Below, piece by piece: positions 45,153-54,744 of a stretch of 64,000 nt of DNA. The stretch is from NCBI GenBank assembly GCA_030681645.1, contig JAUXRX010000005.1:248001-312000 (forward strand), in the 5' to 3' direction. How positions within the stretch are numbered: the first letter of the stretch is position 1; every line of letters begins with the position of its first letter. This stretch comes from Archangium sp. Its GTDB lineage: Bacteria; Myxococcota; Myxococcia; Myxococcales; Myxococcaceae. The translations under genes were made by a program, and so were the position numbers. Below the pieces are notes generated by a model. The model was not told the origin of the DNA. It saw only the letters and a program-made list of their open reading frames with translations, and ran no database searches.

Positions 45153-45326
45153 ACAGCAACCATGTTCGTTCTTGAGTGGCTCCCGCGACCCGGCCAGCCG
45201 GCCAGGTCTTCACGGCCCCGGGCCGCAGGTTCCTGGAGAGGAACGCGCCGGGGACGGTGAGCAGGTCTTCGCTCGCAAATCAGCGATACGGCGCCGGGTT
45301 GCTCACTGGAAATCTATCATCGTCAA

Positions 45327-45342
45327 GCGAACAAACGTTCTC
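45327..45342. promoter_or_regulatory. Operator-like palindrome GCGAACAAACGTTCTC
   Basis: It matches 14 of 16 bases of the site at 45137 and lies 37 bp before the LarA-like start. Confidence 0.6.
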
Positions 45343-45379
45343 TTGTAGGTTGCGTTCGTTCTCGACATAAGCCCACCCG

Positions 45380-46981
45380 ATGCGCCCCCTGAAGAACCTC
45401 TACGGCAAGTCCCAGGTCACCATCACCGAGAGGGGCTCGCCGCCGAGGGTGCTGTTCTCAGGTGAGGACCTGCTCGTCGAGGACCTGCCCATCGGCACGC
45501 GGATCATCTCGTCCCGTCCTCCGCTGAACGGTTTGGTCAACGTCGCGGCCGCCATCCGCTACGCGATCAACCACCCGGAGGGCATGGACCCCCTGCATGC
45601 ACTGTTGGTGCCGGGGATGAGGGTGACCATCGCGCTCGACGACATCTCGCTACCGCTCCCACCGATGAAGACGCCCGACGTGCGCCAGCAGGTGCTGGAG
45701 ATCGTGCTCGATCTGCTCGCCGAGTCAGGTGTCGACGACGTGCACATCATCATCGCCAACGCCCTCCACAGGCGCATGACTGAACCGGAAATGAAGCGCA
45801 TGGTGGGCCAGAAGATCTGGGACGAGTTCTACCCCGATCGGTACATGAACCATGACGCAGAGGACCCCGACGGCATCGTCGAGATGGAGCGCACCTCGCA
45901 TCACGAGGTGGTCGCGATCAACCGCCGCGCCGCCGAGTCGGACCTCCTCATCTACATCAACCTCAACCTGGTGCCGATGGACGGTGGCCACAAGTCGGTA
46001 GGCACGGGCCTTGCGAACTACGAGTCGCTCTCATTTCACCATAACCCCAGGACCATTCGCGCTTCCGACTCGTACATGGAGCCCTCGCGCTCTGCCTTGC
46101 ACCAGAGCACTGACCGGATTGGCCGTGTCATCGACAGGAACCTCAAGGTTTTCCACATCGAGACCACCATCAACAACAAGATGTTCGACGACCCCATCGA
46201 CTTCCTGATGAAGAGAGAAGAGGACTTCACCGAGATCGACCGCCTGAAGCTTCAGGCGACGAGGTTCACCCTGTCCAGGATGCCTCGGGCGATGAAGCGG
46301 AAGATGTTCGCCAGCTTTCCTGCGCCCTACTCAGTGACGGGGGTCTTCGCTGGCGCCACCGAGCCGACGCACGCCAAGACGCTGGAGATGACCTGGAAGC
46401 AGTACTCGGTTCCCGTGGACGGCCAGTCCGACATCGTCATCTACGGCATGCCCTACGTCTCGCCCTACAACGTGAACTCAATCCTCAACCCGTTGCTGGT
46501 GCAGGTCATGGCTCTGGGCTACCTCTTCAATCTGAACCGTGGCGTCCCACTGGTGAAGAAGGGGGGGGTCATCATCTTCACCCACCCCTGCTACGACGAG
46601 TTCGACCCCGAGCACCACGCGCCCTACATCGAGTTCTTCAACCGCCTGCTGCCGGAGACTCGCGACGCGATGGTGCTCTCCCACAAGTACGAACGGGAGT
46701 TCGCCACCAATCCGTCGTACGTGCGCCTCTACCGGAAGGGAAACAGCTACCACGGGGCCCACCCCTTCTACATGTACTACTGGGGCGAGAACGGCCGGCA
46801 GCACGTGGGCAAGGTGATTGCGGCGGGAGCCGAGAACAGCCACGTGCCGGCGCTGATGGGCTGGGACCGCACCGATACCCTCTCCGAAGCGATCGAGGAG
46901 GCCCGGGGCTTCATCGGCCGTAGCGCCTCGATTTCCTTCGTGAAGATCCCACCCATCTTCCAGGTGGACGTGAAGCTGTAG
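45380..46981 (+). CDS. LarA-like (DUF2088) protein
   Basis: This 533-residue protein resembles the lactate racemase catalytic family in its N-terminal half: [12 protein letters not shown] at the substrate-site strand (DxTRPxP in LarA), [20 protein letters not shown] and [20 protein letters not shown]. It is longer than LarA and the DxTR motif is altered, so nickel-pincer racemase activity is not assured. No larBCE cofactor genes are nearby. Its start has no strong ribosome-binding site. It is divergent from the phosphoesterase operon across the operator region. Confidence 0.75.
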   Translation: MRPLKNLYGKSQVTITERGSPPRVLFSGEDLLVEDLPIGTRIISSRPPLNGLVNVAAAIRYAINHPEGMDPLHALLVPGMRVTIALDDISLPLPPMKTPDVRQQVLEIVLDLLAESGVDDVHIIIANALHRRMTEPEMKRMVGQKIWDEFYPDRYMNHDAEDPDGIVEMERTSHHEVVAINRRAAESDLLIYINLNLVPMDGGHKSVGTGLANYESLSFHHNPRTIRASDSYMEPSRSALHQSTDRIGRVIDRNLKVFHIETTINNKMFDDPIDFLMKREEDFTEIDRLKLQATRFTLSRMPRAMKRKMFASFPAPYSVTGVFAGATEPTHAKTLEMTWKQYSVPVDGQSDIVIYGMPYVSPYNVNSILNPLLVQVMALGYLFNLNRGVPLVKKGGVIIFTHPCYDEFDPEHHAPYIEFFNRLLPETRDAMVLSHKYEREFATNPSYVRLYRKGNSYHGAHPFYMYYWGENGRQHVGKVIAAGAENSHVPALMGWDRTDTLSEAIEEARGFIGRSASISFVKIPPIFQVDVKL

Positions 46982-47078
46982 CGGCTTCGAGCTGCGGATC
47001 GGGCGTGGTGCCCTCCCCGACCTGGGCGGCGGCCAACGACGATGCGAGGGACAGTAGGATGCCGAGACTTCTGCTCAC
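46982..47078 (-). pseudogene. Truncated exported protein: signal peptide only
   Basis: A GTG at 47078 with an AGAGGGTGG ribosome-binding site begins a good signal peptide (MSRSLGILLSLASSLAAAQ) and a few mature residues (VGEGTTPDPQLEA). The frame then runs into the antisense of the LarA-like gene. It follows the RND gene on the same strand, so it is probably the start of an outer-membrane or periplasmic gene cut off by a deletion or insertion. Confidence 0.6.
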
Positions 47079-47116
47079 GTGAGTCCACCCTCTTTGGATC
47101 GGTCAGTGCCGTGCGA

Positions 47117-50100
47117 TCATTCCGGCAGCTCCTCAGCGGTGGGCGGCCCCGCCGCCGCCGCTTGCCGCCGTTGGAGCACCGACATCAGCTGGTAGTAGGC
47201 GAGCGGCACGACCCCGACAGTCAGGGCTGTGGAGAACAAGGCGCCCGCGGCCATCGTCAGCCCGAGACCTTGCAGCAGCGGATCGAAGAAGAGCACCCCG
47301 TCGCCCAGCACGACCGTCAGCGCGGTCAGCACGATGGGGCGCAAGCGGGTCTCGCCCGCGAGCAGCACCGCGCCTTTCACGTTCATCCCCGCGGCGACGC
47401 GCTGGTTGGCGAAGTCCACGAGCAGGATGGAGTTGCGAACCATCAGGCCAGCGAGCGCGATCACCCCGATCACGGCCATTCCCGACACGGGCATTCCAAG
47501 TGCGACGTGACCTGGAATCACGCCGATGAACGCCATGGGGATCGGAAGCATGACGACCCACGGGATGAGGAACGAGTCGTACCAGGCGACGAGCATCACG
47601 TAGATGAGCAACAACACGATGGCGAAGGCCGCGCCGAGATCGCGGAATAACTCGTACGTCAACCGCCACTCCCCACCCCACTGGACGGCCTCCTCGTCCG
47701 ATTCGGGCGCGGCGGAGTCCCACAGAATGCGAACCTGCCGCCCACTGGGAGTCGCCGGCTCCCTCAGCTGGGGGCTCAGGTCGATGGCGTTGTAGATTGG
47801 TCCGGAGCCGGCGACCTCTGCCGTCACCGAGATGAACGGCTGCAGATCCTTCCGCAGCAGAGGCGCAGTGCCCTCCAGCCGACGAAAGCTTCCGATGTCG
47901 GAAGCAGGCACCGACTGGCCCAACATCGAGCTGAAGTACAACGAGCGAAGGTCGGCTTCGGTGGCGCGCTGGGAGCGCGCGAGCTGGAGCCGCACGGAGA
48001 CGGGCTCTCGCTCCCGAGGAAGGGAGGCCCACACGCTGGTGTTGCCGGAGACCAACGTGCGAACGGTGGTGGCCACCTGGGCAGCGACGACGCCCCGGAC
48101 GGCAGCCCGTTGCTGATCCACCTCGTAGCGCAGCACGGGAGGGCCCCGCCGCGCCGACCAGTCCACATCGACAATTCCGGGGGTCGCTTCGAACAGCTTC
48201 TTCACCCGCCCGGCCAGCGCCAGGCGACTCGCCTCGTCGGGCCCGTAGACGTCTGCGACCAACGCGGCCGACACGGGCGGTCCAGGCGGGAGTTCCACCA
48301 CCGTGAACCACCCCTGGTCGCGACCCAGCACCGCCGCGACCACCTCGCGCACCTCGGTGGACACCTCATGGCTGGTCCTCGAGCGTCGGTTGATGGGCTT
48401 CAGCTCGATCTGCAACTCGGCCTGATAGGCCTGCTGCCTCAGCATGTAGTGGCGCGCCACGCCCTGAAACGTCACGGGCCCCGCGGTACCCACGTAGGCC
48501 TGACACGACACGATCTCCGGGGTGTTCCTGAGCGCGCGTGCGACGTCTGCGACGCGCCCATAGGTCTCTTCGAGCGTGGCGCTGGGCGGGAGGTCGATCA
48601 TCACCGACATCTCGTCGACGTCGCCGAGCGGGAGCATCTTGACCACCGCGACGCGAGCGACGACCAGCCCCAGCGATCCACCAAACATGATGACGGCGGC
48701 GGCCCAGACCCCAACCGTCCGCCAGCGTCGAGCCATCACCCACTCCAGGTTGCGGCGATACCAACCACGTCGGGGTGCCGGGGGCGCCTCGAGTGCAGCC
48801 TGCGCGCCGCTCGCGTGGCCCGGGTGTCGAAGCAGCCGGTAGGCCAGGTACGGCGTCACGGCCAGGGCGATGAAGAGCGAGTAGAGCATCGCCACCGAGG
48901 CGCCGATGGGCAGCGCGCGCAGGAACTGTCCGACCATTCCTGAAACGAACGCCGTGGGCATCAGCGCAGCGACGACCGTGAAGGTCGCCAGGATCGTCGG
49001 GTTGCCGACCTCCCGCACGGCCTCCAGCGTCACGCGGACGAGATCCTTGTCGCCGGTACGCTCCTGGTAGTGGCGATGAATGTTCTCGATGATGACGATG
49101 GCGTCGTCCACGAGAATGCCGATCGCGAAGATCATCGCCGCCAGGGTGATGCGATTGAGCGTGAACCCTGCCAGCTTGTAGACAAACGGGACGATCGCGA
49201 GCGTCACCGGAATCACGATCGCCACGATGATGGCTTCGCGCCGGCCCAGCGCCAACGCGATGAGGAGTGCGACGACGAGGGTTGCGATGCCCATGTGCTC
49301 CAGCAGCGTGACGACCCGTTCCGTCGCGGTCCGGCCCGCATCGCGCGTGATGCTCATCTGAACTTCGCGGGGCAGGAGCTCGGGGCCAAGCCTGTCGAGC
49401 AGAACTCGCGCCCGCTTCGTGATGTCCGCGGCGTTCGAGTTGCGGATCTTGTGGACCGAGAGGGTCACCGCGGCGTGTGACGACCAGCCATCGCCACGGT
49501 GCAGGTGCGACACGTAACTCCGAGGCTCGGCCACGCCGTCGCGCACGGTCGCGATGTCCCGCAGGTAGACCGGCCCGGCGAGGGTGGCGCCGACGACCAA
49601 CGCCTCGACGTCCTGCGCGGACGCGAGCAACGATCCCGTCTCGACTCGAAAGCTGCCGGCAGGTCCAGCCAGCTCGCCCGCCGGGAGCCGAACGTTGGCC
49701 GCTTGCAATGCCTGGACGACGCGGTCGGCAGCCAGACCCCGTTCAGCGAGTCGCCTGGCGTCGAGCTCAACGACAAGCTCGCGTCGAGAACCTCCGGTGA
49801 GCTGAACGCGAGACACCCCTGGAAGCCGCTCGAGTTCAGTGGCCAGTTCCGCAGCGAGTCTGCGCAGCAGGATGGCGTCGTCCGTCTGGTGCCAGAGCGT
49901 CACCGCCAGGACCGGCACATCTTCGACGCCGCGGGGCACGACCAAAGGTGCGGGGACCCCGGCCGGGAGTGAATCCCGATTCGCGTTCAAGCGCTCGTAG
50001 AGCTGCGTCAACGCCTGCTCGCGTTCAATGCCTTCACGGAATTGCACGACGAACAGGGCACCGTCGTCGGCGGCTGAGCTGAGGACATGCTCGACCGTAG

Positions 50101-50353
50101 GGATCTCGAGGATCCACGCCCCCACCGAGCGGGCAATTCGCTCATCCACGTCCGTCGCTCCTCGGCCAGGAAAGGCGACGAACACATCGGCCACCGTGAC
50201 GGTGACCGACGGATCCTCTTCTCTTGCCGTGGTGAGAGTCGCGAGTACGCCGAGCGCAAGAGAGCCGAAGATGATCAGCGGCGTCAACTTCGAGCGGATG
50301 AACATGCTCGCAACCCGGGCCGAGAATCCCCAGGCGAACCGCTCCTCGCTCAC
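47117..50353 (-). CDS. RND efflux permease
   Basis: This 1078-residue permease starts at the GTG in a GTGA overlap with the adaptor gene. Membrane segments and loops have the RND order: TM1 SKLTPLIIFGSLALGVLATL, the acidic TM4 pair in FAIGILVDDAIVIIENIHRH, and the second half with LIYVMLVAWYDSFLIPWVVM. It diverges strongly from the pump at 10540 (for instance no FESW motif), so it is a different subfamily with unknown substrate. It is the last intact gene of the TetR-TolC-MFP-RND operon. Confidence 0.93.
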   Translation of the reverse strand: MSEERFAWGFSARVASMFIRSKLTPLIIFGSLALGVLATLTTAREEDPSVTVTVADVFVAFPGRGATDVDERIARSVGAWILEIPTVEHVLSSAADDGALFVVQFREGIEREQALTQLYERLNANRDSLPAGVPAPLVVPRGVEDVPVLAVTLWHQTDDAILLRRLAAELATELERLPGVSRVQLTGGSRRELVVELDARRLAERGLAADRVVQALQAANVRLPAGELAGPAGSFRVETGSLLASAQDVEALVVGATLAGPVYLRDIATVRDGVAEPRSYVSHLHRGDGWSSHAAVTLSVHKIRNSNAADITKRARVLLDRLGPELLPREVQMSITRDAGRTATERVVTLLEHMGIATLVVALLIALALGRREAIIVAIVIPVTLAIVPFVYKLAGFTLNRITLAAMIFAIGILVDDAIVIIENIHRHYQERTGDKDLVRVTLEAVREVGNPTILATFTVVAALMPTAFVSGMVGQFLRALPIGASVAMLYSLFIALAVTPYLAYRLLRHPGHASGAQAALEAPPAPRRGWYRRNLEWVMARRWRTVGVWAAAVIMFGGSLGLVVARVAVVKMLPLGDVDEMSVMIDLPPSATLEETYGRVADVARALRNTPEIVSCQAYVGTAGPVTFQGVARHYMLRQQAYQAELQIELKPINRRSRTSHEVSTEVREVVAAVLGRDQGWFTVVELPPGPPVSAALVADVYGPDEASRLALAGRVKKLFEATPGIVDVDWSARRGPPVLRYEVDQQRAAVRGVVAAQVATTVRTLVSGNTSVWASLPREREPVSVRLQLARSQRATEADLRSLYFSSMLGQSVPASDIGSFRRLEGTAPLLRKDLQPFISVTAEVAGSGPIYNAIDLSPQLREPATPSGRQVRILWDSAAPESDEEAVQWGGEWRLTYELFRDLGAAFAIVLLLIYVMLVAWYDSFLIPWVVMLPIPMAFIGVIPGHVALGMPVSGMAVIGVIALAGLMVRNSILLVDFANQRVAAGMNVKGAVLLAGETRLRPIVLTALTVVLGDGVLFFDPLLQGLGLTMAAGALFSTALTVGVVPLAYYQLMSVLQRRQAAAAGPPTAEELPE

Positions 50354-51474
50354 CGATGCACCTCGGTCACACGCCGCCCGTCGGCCAGGCACTGGGTGCC
50401 TACCGTGATGGCGACTCGTTCACCCATTCGAAGGCCCGAAAGCACGCGCACCAACTCGCTCCTGCCTTCGCCGACCACGACCCAGCGCAGCCGTGCCTCT
50501 GATTGCTCGTTCACCACAAAGACCCCGGTGAGCTGTCCCCGCTCGAAGAGCGCGGCTCTCGGAATCCTCACAGCAGCGACTCCCTGGTCCTTCTCGTCCA
50601 GGGGAATCTCGACCGTCGCGAGCATGCCTGCCTGGAAGGCGTGGGCCGGGTTGTCGATCCCGAGCTGCAGTCGCAGCCCAGCAGCACGAATGTCACCGGA
50701 GGGGATGACGCCCTCCACCCTCCCCACGACGCGAGCTTCAGCAATCACGACCGACAGCTCCTGTCCTGGCGTCGCGCGCCTCGCCAAGTCGGTTCCGATG
50801 GGCGCGACGACCCGTAGCCGAGTGTCGTCCTCGATGACGGCGACGGGCTGGCCGGGTCCGACCAGGTCTCCGACCTCGACCAGCCTGCGGACGACCACGC
50901 CCGCAAAGGGCGCGGCGACCGTGGCGTAGGAGAGGTTGACGTCGACCTCATCAATCATAGCGCCCGTGGTCGTCGCGGCGGCATTGGCCTGATTGAACGC
51001 CGCTTCGGCCTGGTCGAGCTGCGTCCCTGGAATCGCGCCCGACGCCCGGAGCGCACGCATGCGCTCAACGTTCGTCCGGGCCAGTTCGAGAGCCGAACGC
51101 GTCAAGTCTCTGGCCGCGGTCGCCTGAGTTCGGCGCGCGCTCAGATCCCTCGTATCGAGCCGGGCCAGCACCTGCCCCTGTCGCACTCGTTCGCCCTCGC
51201 GGAACGTGGCCTCCGTGACCCTCGCCATCACCCGCGCGGAAGGAGTTGATCTGCGCAGCGGCTCGGTGACTCCGATGACGGCAATCGAGGGCAGGGTGGG
51301 GTCGAGGGTCACTTGGTCGAGCTGAGCCGCGCACGGCGGAAGTTCACTCGGGAGCGGGACGTTGGAGCGCGAATCGTGCTCGCGGCAGCCACCCAGGGCC
51401 ATCAGCGCCAGCAGCGTTCCGAGAAGAGGGTTGAGTGCGCCCCTCCACGAGGTTGCACAGTGTACGCGATTCAT
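50350..51474 (-). CDS. RND membrane-fusion lipoprotein
   Basis: This 374-residue adaptor has a lipobox (LMALGGC), lipoyl halves (ARVTEATFREGERVRQGQVL and ATVAAPFAGVVVRRLVEVGD), a coiled-coil hairpin between ~115 and 175 and C-terminal barrel segments. It overlaps the TolC gene and the RND gene by four bases each, so the tripartite pump is translated as a unit. Confidence 0.9.
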   Translation of the reverse strand: MNRVHCATSWRGALNPLLGTLLALMALGGCREHDSRSNVPLPSELPPCAAQLDQVTLDPTLPSIAVIGVTEPLRRSTPSARVMARVTEATFREGERVRQGQVLARLDTRDLSARRTQATAARDLTRSALELARTNVERMRALRASGAIPGTQLDQAEAAFNQANAAATTTGAMIDEVDVNLSYATVAAPFAGVVVRRLVEVGDLVGPGQPVAVIEDDTRLRVVAPIGTDLARRATPGQELSVVIAEARVVGRVEGVIPSGDIRAAGLRLQLGIDNPAHAFQAGMLATVEIPLDEKDQGVAAVRIPRAALFERGQLTGVFVVNEQSEARLRWVVVGEGRSELVRVLSGLRMGERVAITVGTQCLADGRRVTEVHR

Positions 51475-52874
51475 CGGGCTCCTCCTTCACCTTCCATGGC
51501 AACTGGATCCAGACCGCGCGCACGTCGCCACCGGACCTGCGCCCGCAGGACCCCGTACGCCGCGCTGGTTTCACGCACCCGAATCGCATTCAGCAACGCC
51601 TGGGCGTCGAGCACGTCGGTGCTGGTGCCCGCCTGCTGCGCGAATCGCTGCTCTACGATTTCCAGGTTCTGCTCGGCCTGGGTGACCGCGGCCCGCGCGA
51701 CGCGCAGCTGCTCCGTGGTGGTTTCAACCTCGATTTCAGCCTGCATCATCTCCAGCCGCAGACCTTCCCGGGCTCGGGTTTCCCCCGCCTCAGCCTGCTG
51801 TGCACGGGCTCGCGCGGCATCGATCGCGTAGAAGGTGCTCCCCCACTCCCAGATGTTCCAGCTGAGCTGAGCCCCAACGAACCATGACGTGGGCGGTTGG
51901 ATGTGCAGCCCTTCGACGTGCTCCACCTTGAAGAGAGCGTTGACTTCAGGCGCCATCTGCGAGGCCGCGAGGCGCACTCCCTGACGGGCCTGATTCACGC
52001 GAGCACTGGCCACCGCCAGCTCGGGCCTGTTCCCCGCCTCTCCAGAAGGCGCATCCTCGGTCGTCGCCGAGGTCGCTGCGGCAAGAGGCGGAGCCGGCAG
52101 GTCTTCAGGCCACACCTCCTGGTCGGGCAAGCCCATCTGAAAGGCGAGGTTCGCCCTCGCGAGTCGCGCGCCCCCTTTCGCCTGAATGAGGAGAGCGCGC
52201 GCTTCGGCGAGGCGGACCTCGGCCCCGAGCACCTCGTTGCGGGCGATGAGGTCGCTCTTGAGGAACTGCCGGGCGCGTTCCACATGGGCCTCGATGGTTC
52301 GGACCTGTGCGCCCGCGAGCTCGATCATTCGCTCGGCCTCAAGCGCCTGCAGGTACGCGTCGGCCACGGCAAGGACGACGTCATTTCGGGTCGCACGCTG
52401 TTGATGGCGCGCCGCGTCTTCGCCCAACGACAGGGCCTGGTGACCCTCGTAGACGGTCCAGAGTCCGGTCAGGGGCTGCACCACCGTTGCGGAGACTTGA
52501 GCGGTGGTGACATCGCGCACGGGGATCGGCGGGATGTCCACCTTCCCCAGGAAGGGCTCGACCTTCTTCGTCAGGGAGTCAGGGATGTTGATCGGCAGCG
52601 CGAAGGCCGAATCCCACCGAAGGACGTTGGCGTCGAGGCGGACGACGGGTCCAAATCTGCCGCGCGCGCTCAGCCGCATCGCAGTCGCCTCGGCGGTTGC
52701 GGCGGCGGCGCCCTCGAGGCGAGGGCTGTGCGCCAACGCAAGGGCGACGCACTCCGCGAGCGCCAGGCGATTCGGGGCGGACGAGGACGCCCCCTCGCCG
52801 CCCTCCTGCGCATGAGCGGGCGGGACCAGGAACGACGGCATCACGAGCAGCAGAAGCGCTGCGTAGCGGCTCAC
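51471..52874 (-). CDS. TolC-type outer-membrane channel
   Basis: This 467-residue protein starts at the GTG overlapping the TetR stop and has a signal peptide (ALLLLVMPSFLVPPAHAQ). The body shows LALAECVALALAHSPRLEGA, long coiled coils, and a repeat end with QQAGTSTDVLDAQALLNAIR. It forms the outer-membrane duct for the adaptor and pump encoded downstream. Confidence 0.9.
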   Translation of the reverse strand: MSRYAALLLLVMPSFLVPPAHAQEGGEGASSSAPNRLALAECVALALAHSPRLEGAAAATAEATAMRLSARGRFGPVVRLDANVLRWDSAFALPINIPDSLTKKVEPFLGKVDIPPIPVRDVTTAQVSATVVQPLTGLWTVYEGHQALSLGEDAARHQQRATRNDVVLAVADAYLQALEAERMIELAGAQVRTIEAHVERARQFLKSDLIARNEVLGAEVRLAEARALLIQAKGGARLARANLAFQMGLPDQEVWPEDLPAPPLAAATSATTEDAPSGEAGNRPELAVASARVNQARQGVRLAASQMAPEVNALFKVEHVEGLHIQPPTSWFVGAQLSWNIWEWGSTFYAIDAARARAQQAEAGETRAREGLRLEMMQAEIEVETTTEQLRVARAAVTQAEQNLEIVEQRFAQQAGTSTDVLDAQALLNAIRVRETSAAYGVLRAQVRWRRARGLDPVAMEGEGGAR

Positions 52875-53488
52875 GGTTTCTGCTCCGCGCGAATGCCGCA
52901 GAGGATCATGTCGAGCAGGTTCGGCACGTACTCCTGCAGGGAAACGGGGAGCTGGCCGCGGATCCAACGAAAGACGGTGGCGCTGAGCGCACCGCTCACG
53001 AGGTAGGCGCTGTTCCACGTATCAAGCGGCCGAAGTGTGCCGTCGGCGACGCCTTGTTCGAGGAGCGCCCGAAAGGCCGCGACCCAACTGTCGTAGGCAT
53101 CCCCCACGGGATCTTCTTTGCCCGCCAACTCCCAGTCCATCGAAGCCCTCTCCGACGCGAACGTAATGAAGGACTCACGGTGTCCTTCGACGACCGTCAG
53201 CTGTCGCCGCACCAACCACTCGAGCCGCTGCATGAAGGGCAGGGTGGCCAGAAAGGGGTCGCTGAACGGCGCGAGAATCACCTCTGCGATGCTGTCGACC
53301 ATCGCGCAGAAGAGCTGCTCCTTCCCGGTAAAGTACCGGTAGAGCGAGCTGGGCGACATTCCCACCTCACGAGCAACGTCGTCGATGCTCGTGCCGTGGA
53401 ACCCCTTCTTCGCGAAGGCCCGCGTGGCCGATTCGAGGATCTCTGCCCGCGCTCGCGCCGAGCGTCGCTCTTGTGTCGTGTGACTCAA
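52871..53488 (-). CDS. TetR-family regulator of the second RND operon
   Basis: This 205-residue protein has a TTG start with GGAGA upstream. The HTH is TSIDDVAREVGMSPSSLYRY followed by FTGKEQLF, and the C-terminal domain has ERASMDWELAG and ATVFRWIRGQLPVSLQEYVP. It is a close paralog of the TetR at 56856 (same motifs throughout). It heads the pump operon, and a compound palindrome lies 67 bp upstream. Confidence 0.88.
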   Translation of the reverse strand: MSHTTQERRSARARAEILESATRAFAKKGFHGTSIDDVAREVGMSPSSLYRYFTGKEQLFCAMVDSIAEVILAPFSDPFLATLPFMQRLEWLVRRQLTVVEGHRESFITFASERASMDWELAGKEDPVGDAYDSWVAAFRALLEQGVADGTLRPLDTWNSAYLVSGALSATVFRWIRGQLPVSLQEYVPNLLDMILCGIRAEQKP

Positions 53489-53554
53489 TGTGGATCTCCA
53501 GCGGAGATTGGTGACGTGGCTCTCCAGAGGAGACGACCCACTTAAGGGAATGAC

Positions 53555-53582
53555 CGTTCTCGTGTCAACACGAGTCGTTCTC
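53555..53582. promoter_or_regulatory. Compound operator upstream of TetR-TolC-MFP-RND operon
   Basis: CTCGTG and CACGAG form a palindrome over a TCAA centre, flanked on both sides by the direct repeat CGTTCTC. The half-sites match those at 45137 and 56732. Confidence 0.65.
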
Positions 53583-53736
53583 TATCTCGACTGGGGCAGC
53601 GTGGGGTGGGTCTTCACTGCGCGCCGCAGGTTGAGGAAGAGGTCCCTCAAGCCAGCGCCGGAGAAACTGTTGATGAGCCAAGGGGGCACCAGCCTCCCGG
53701 GTCCGTGAACAGGCTGTAGCTTCGTCCGAAGCCAGG
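53582..53736 (-). pseudogene. C-terminal fragment of a START-domain lipid-binding protein
   Basis: The frame TKLQPVHGPGRLVPPWLINS followed by FSGAGLRDLFLNLRRAVKTH matches the end of START/SRPBCC domains (the PxWLxN and LRxxV pattern). It stops at 53582, directly at the operator. The N-terminal part is missing. Confidence 0.5.
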
Positions 53737-53781
53737 ACGACGAGCACCATCGACGTCATGGTGCCTCCAACTCGGGCTGTT

Positions 53782-53847
53782 TCAAGGCGCAGGCTCGATC
53801 GCAACCGGGAGACTGGCGAACCCGCGGAGCAGTGCGCTGTCGATGCG
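53782..53847 (-). pseudogene. C-terminal fragment of a cytochrome P450
   Basis: The frame VEEAKRIDSALLRGFASLPV ending AIEPAP and a stop at 53782 matches the last residues of the intact P450 (GTAKRIDSALLRGFSTMPVA). The N-terminal remnant at 56487-56689 is on the same strand ~2.6 kb upstream, so both may come from one broken gene. Confidence 0.72.
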
Positions 53848-53929
53848 CTTCGCCTCTTCGACAGCCAGCCGTCAGGGCTGGATGCTGTGGCTCTCGAAGG
53901 GGACGCAGGCCGCCCCCTCTGATCTGAAC

Positions 53930-54739
53930 TCAGCCAAAGCGGAACGCCGAGAGCCGCACGCCCATCAGCGTCGATGAATAGCTGACCGAGCCGCGATCGC
54001 TTCCCGCAGCACCGGCGATCACCATCAGCGGGAGCAGGTGCTCCTCGCGCGGGTGATTGAGGCGTGCTGCTGGCGCCGCCTCCCACTTCGTCAGCTGCGC
54101 ATCCCGCTCTGGCTGATCCGCGATCGTCACGTGCTGGAGCCAGCGATCGAACGCCTGCGAGACGGCCATCGAGTCGGGCGCGCCAAAGCCGCGCATGTTG
54201 TGGAACGTCATGCCGCTGCCGATGATGAAGACGCCTTCGTCACGGAGCGGGGCGAGCGCGCGGCCGATCGCGAGGTGGGTCGCCGGATCGAGCCCGCGCT
54301 TGAGGCTGAGCTGAAGCGTGGGCACCTCCGCCTCGGGCCACGCGAGCTTGAGCGGAACGAACGCACCGTGATCGAAGCCGCGCGCTGGATCCTCCGCCGA
54401 TGGAATTCCCGCCCCCTCCAGCACCGCGCGGACCCGCTTCGCGAACTCGGGATCTCCGGGCGCGGGCCAAGTGATCCGGTACGACTCCGGAGGAAACCCC
54501 GAGTAATCGTAGAGCATCGGCGGATGCGCGCTGGTCATCACCGTAGGCACGGACGCCTCCCAGTGCGCGGAGATCATCAGCACTGCGCGCGGATTCGTCT
54601 CCGGCACCGCGCCCACGGACTTCAGGTACGTCGCGAGCTGATCGAGTTCCTTCGGATCTCCGAAGCCGACGTCGACGAAGGGCCAGGGTCCTCCGCCGTG
54701 CGGGAGGAACACCACCGGCATGCGGCTCGAAGTCGTCAT
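53930..54739 (-). CDS. LigB-type extradiol dioxygenase (DODA-like)
   Basis: This 269-residue protein has the family motifs PVVFLPHGGGPWPF at the N-terminus (first metal His), MISAHWEASVPTVM (second His), FDHGAFVPLKLAWP (third His) and GSGMTFHNMRGF. It would cleave a catechol-type ring next to the hydroxyls using iron or zinc. The ATG start is the one giving MTTSSRMPVV. It is encoded five bases downstream of the DoxX gene and divergent from a LysR gene. Confidence 0.88.
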   Translation of the reverse strand: MTTSSRMPVVFLPHGGGPWPFVDVGFGDPKELDQLATYLKSVGAVPETNPRAVLMISAHWEASVPTVMTSAHPPMLYDYSGFPPESYRITWPAPGDPEFAKRVRAVLEGAGIPSAEDPARGFDHGAFVPLKLAWPEAEVPTLQLSLKRGLDPATHLAIGRALAPLRDEGVFIIGSGMTFHNMRGFGAPDSMAVSQAFDRWLQHVTIADQPERDAQLTKWEAAPAARLNHPREEHLLPLMVIAGAAGSDRGSVSYSSTLMGVRLSAFRFG

Positions 54740-54744
54740 GACGT

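Larger units (their letters stand above)
45080..45379. promoter_or_regulatory. Divergent control region between phosphoesterase operon and LarA-like gene
   Basis: This 300-bp gap contains no gene. It carries two related palindromes (45137-45152 and 45327-45342) and additional half-sites at 45164-45174 and 45353-45364. Their placement near each divergent start suggests joint control of both units by a TetR-type repressor. Confidence 0.6.
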
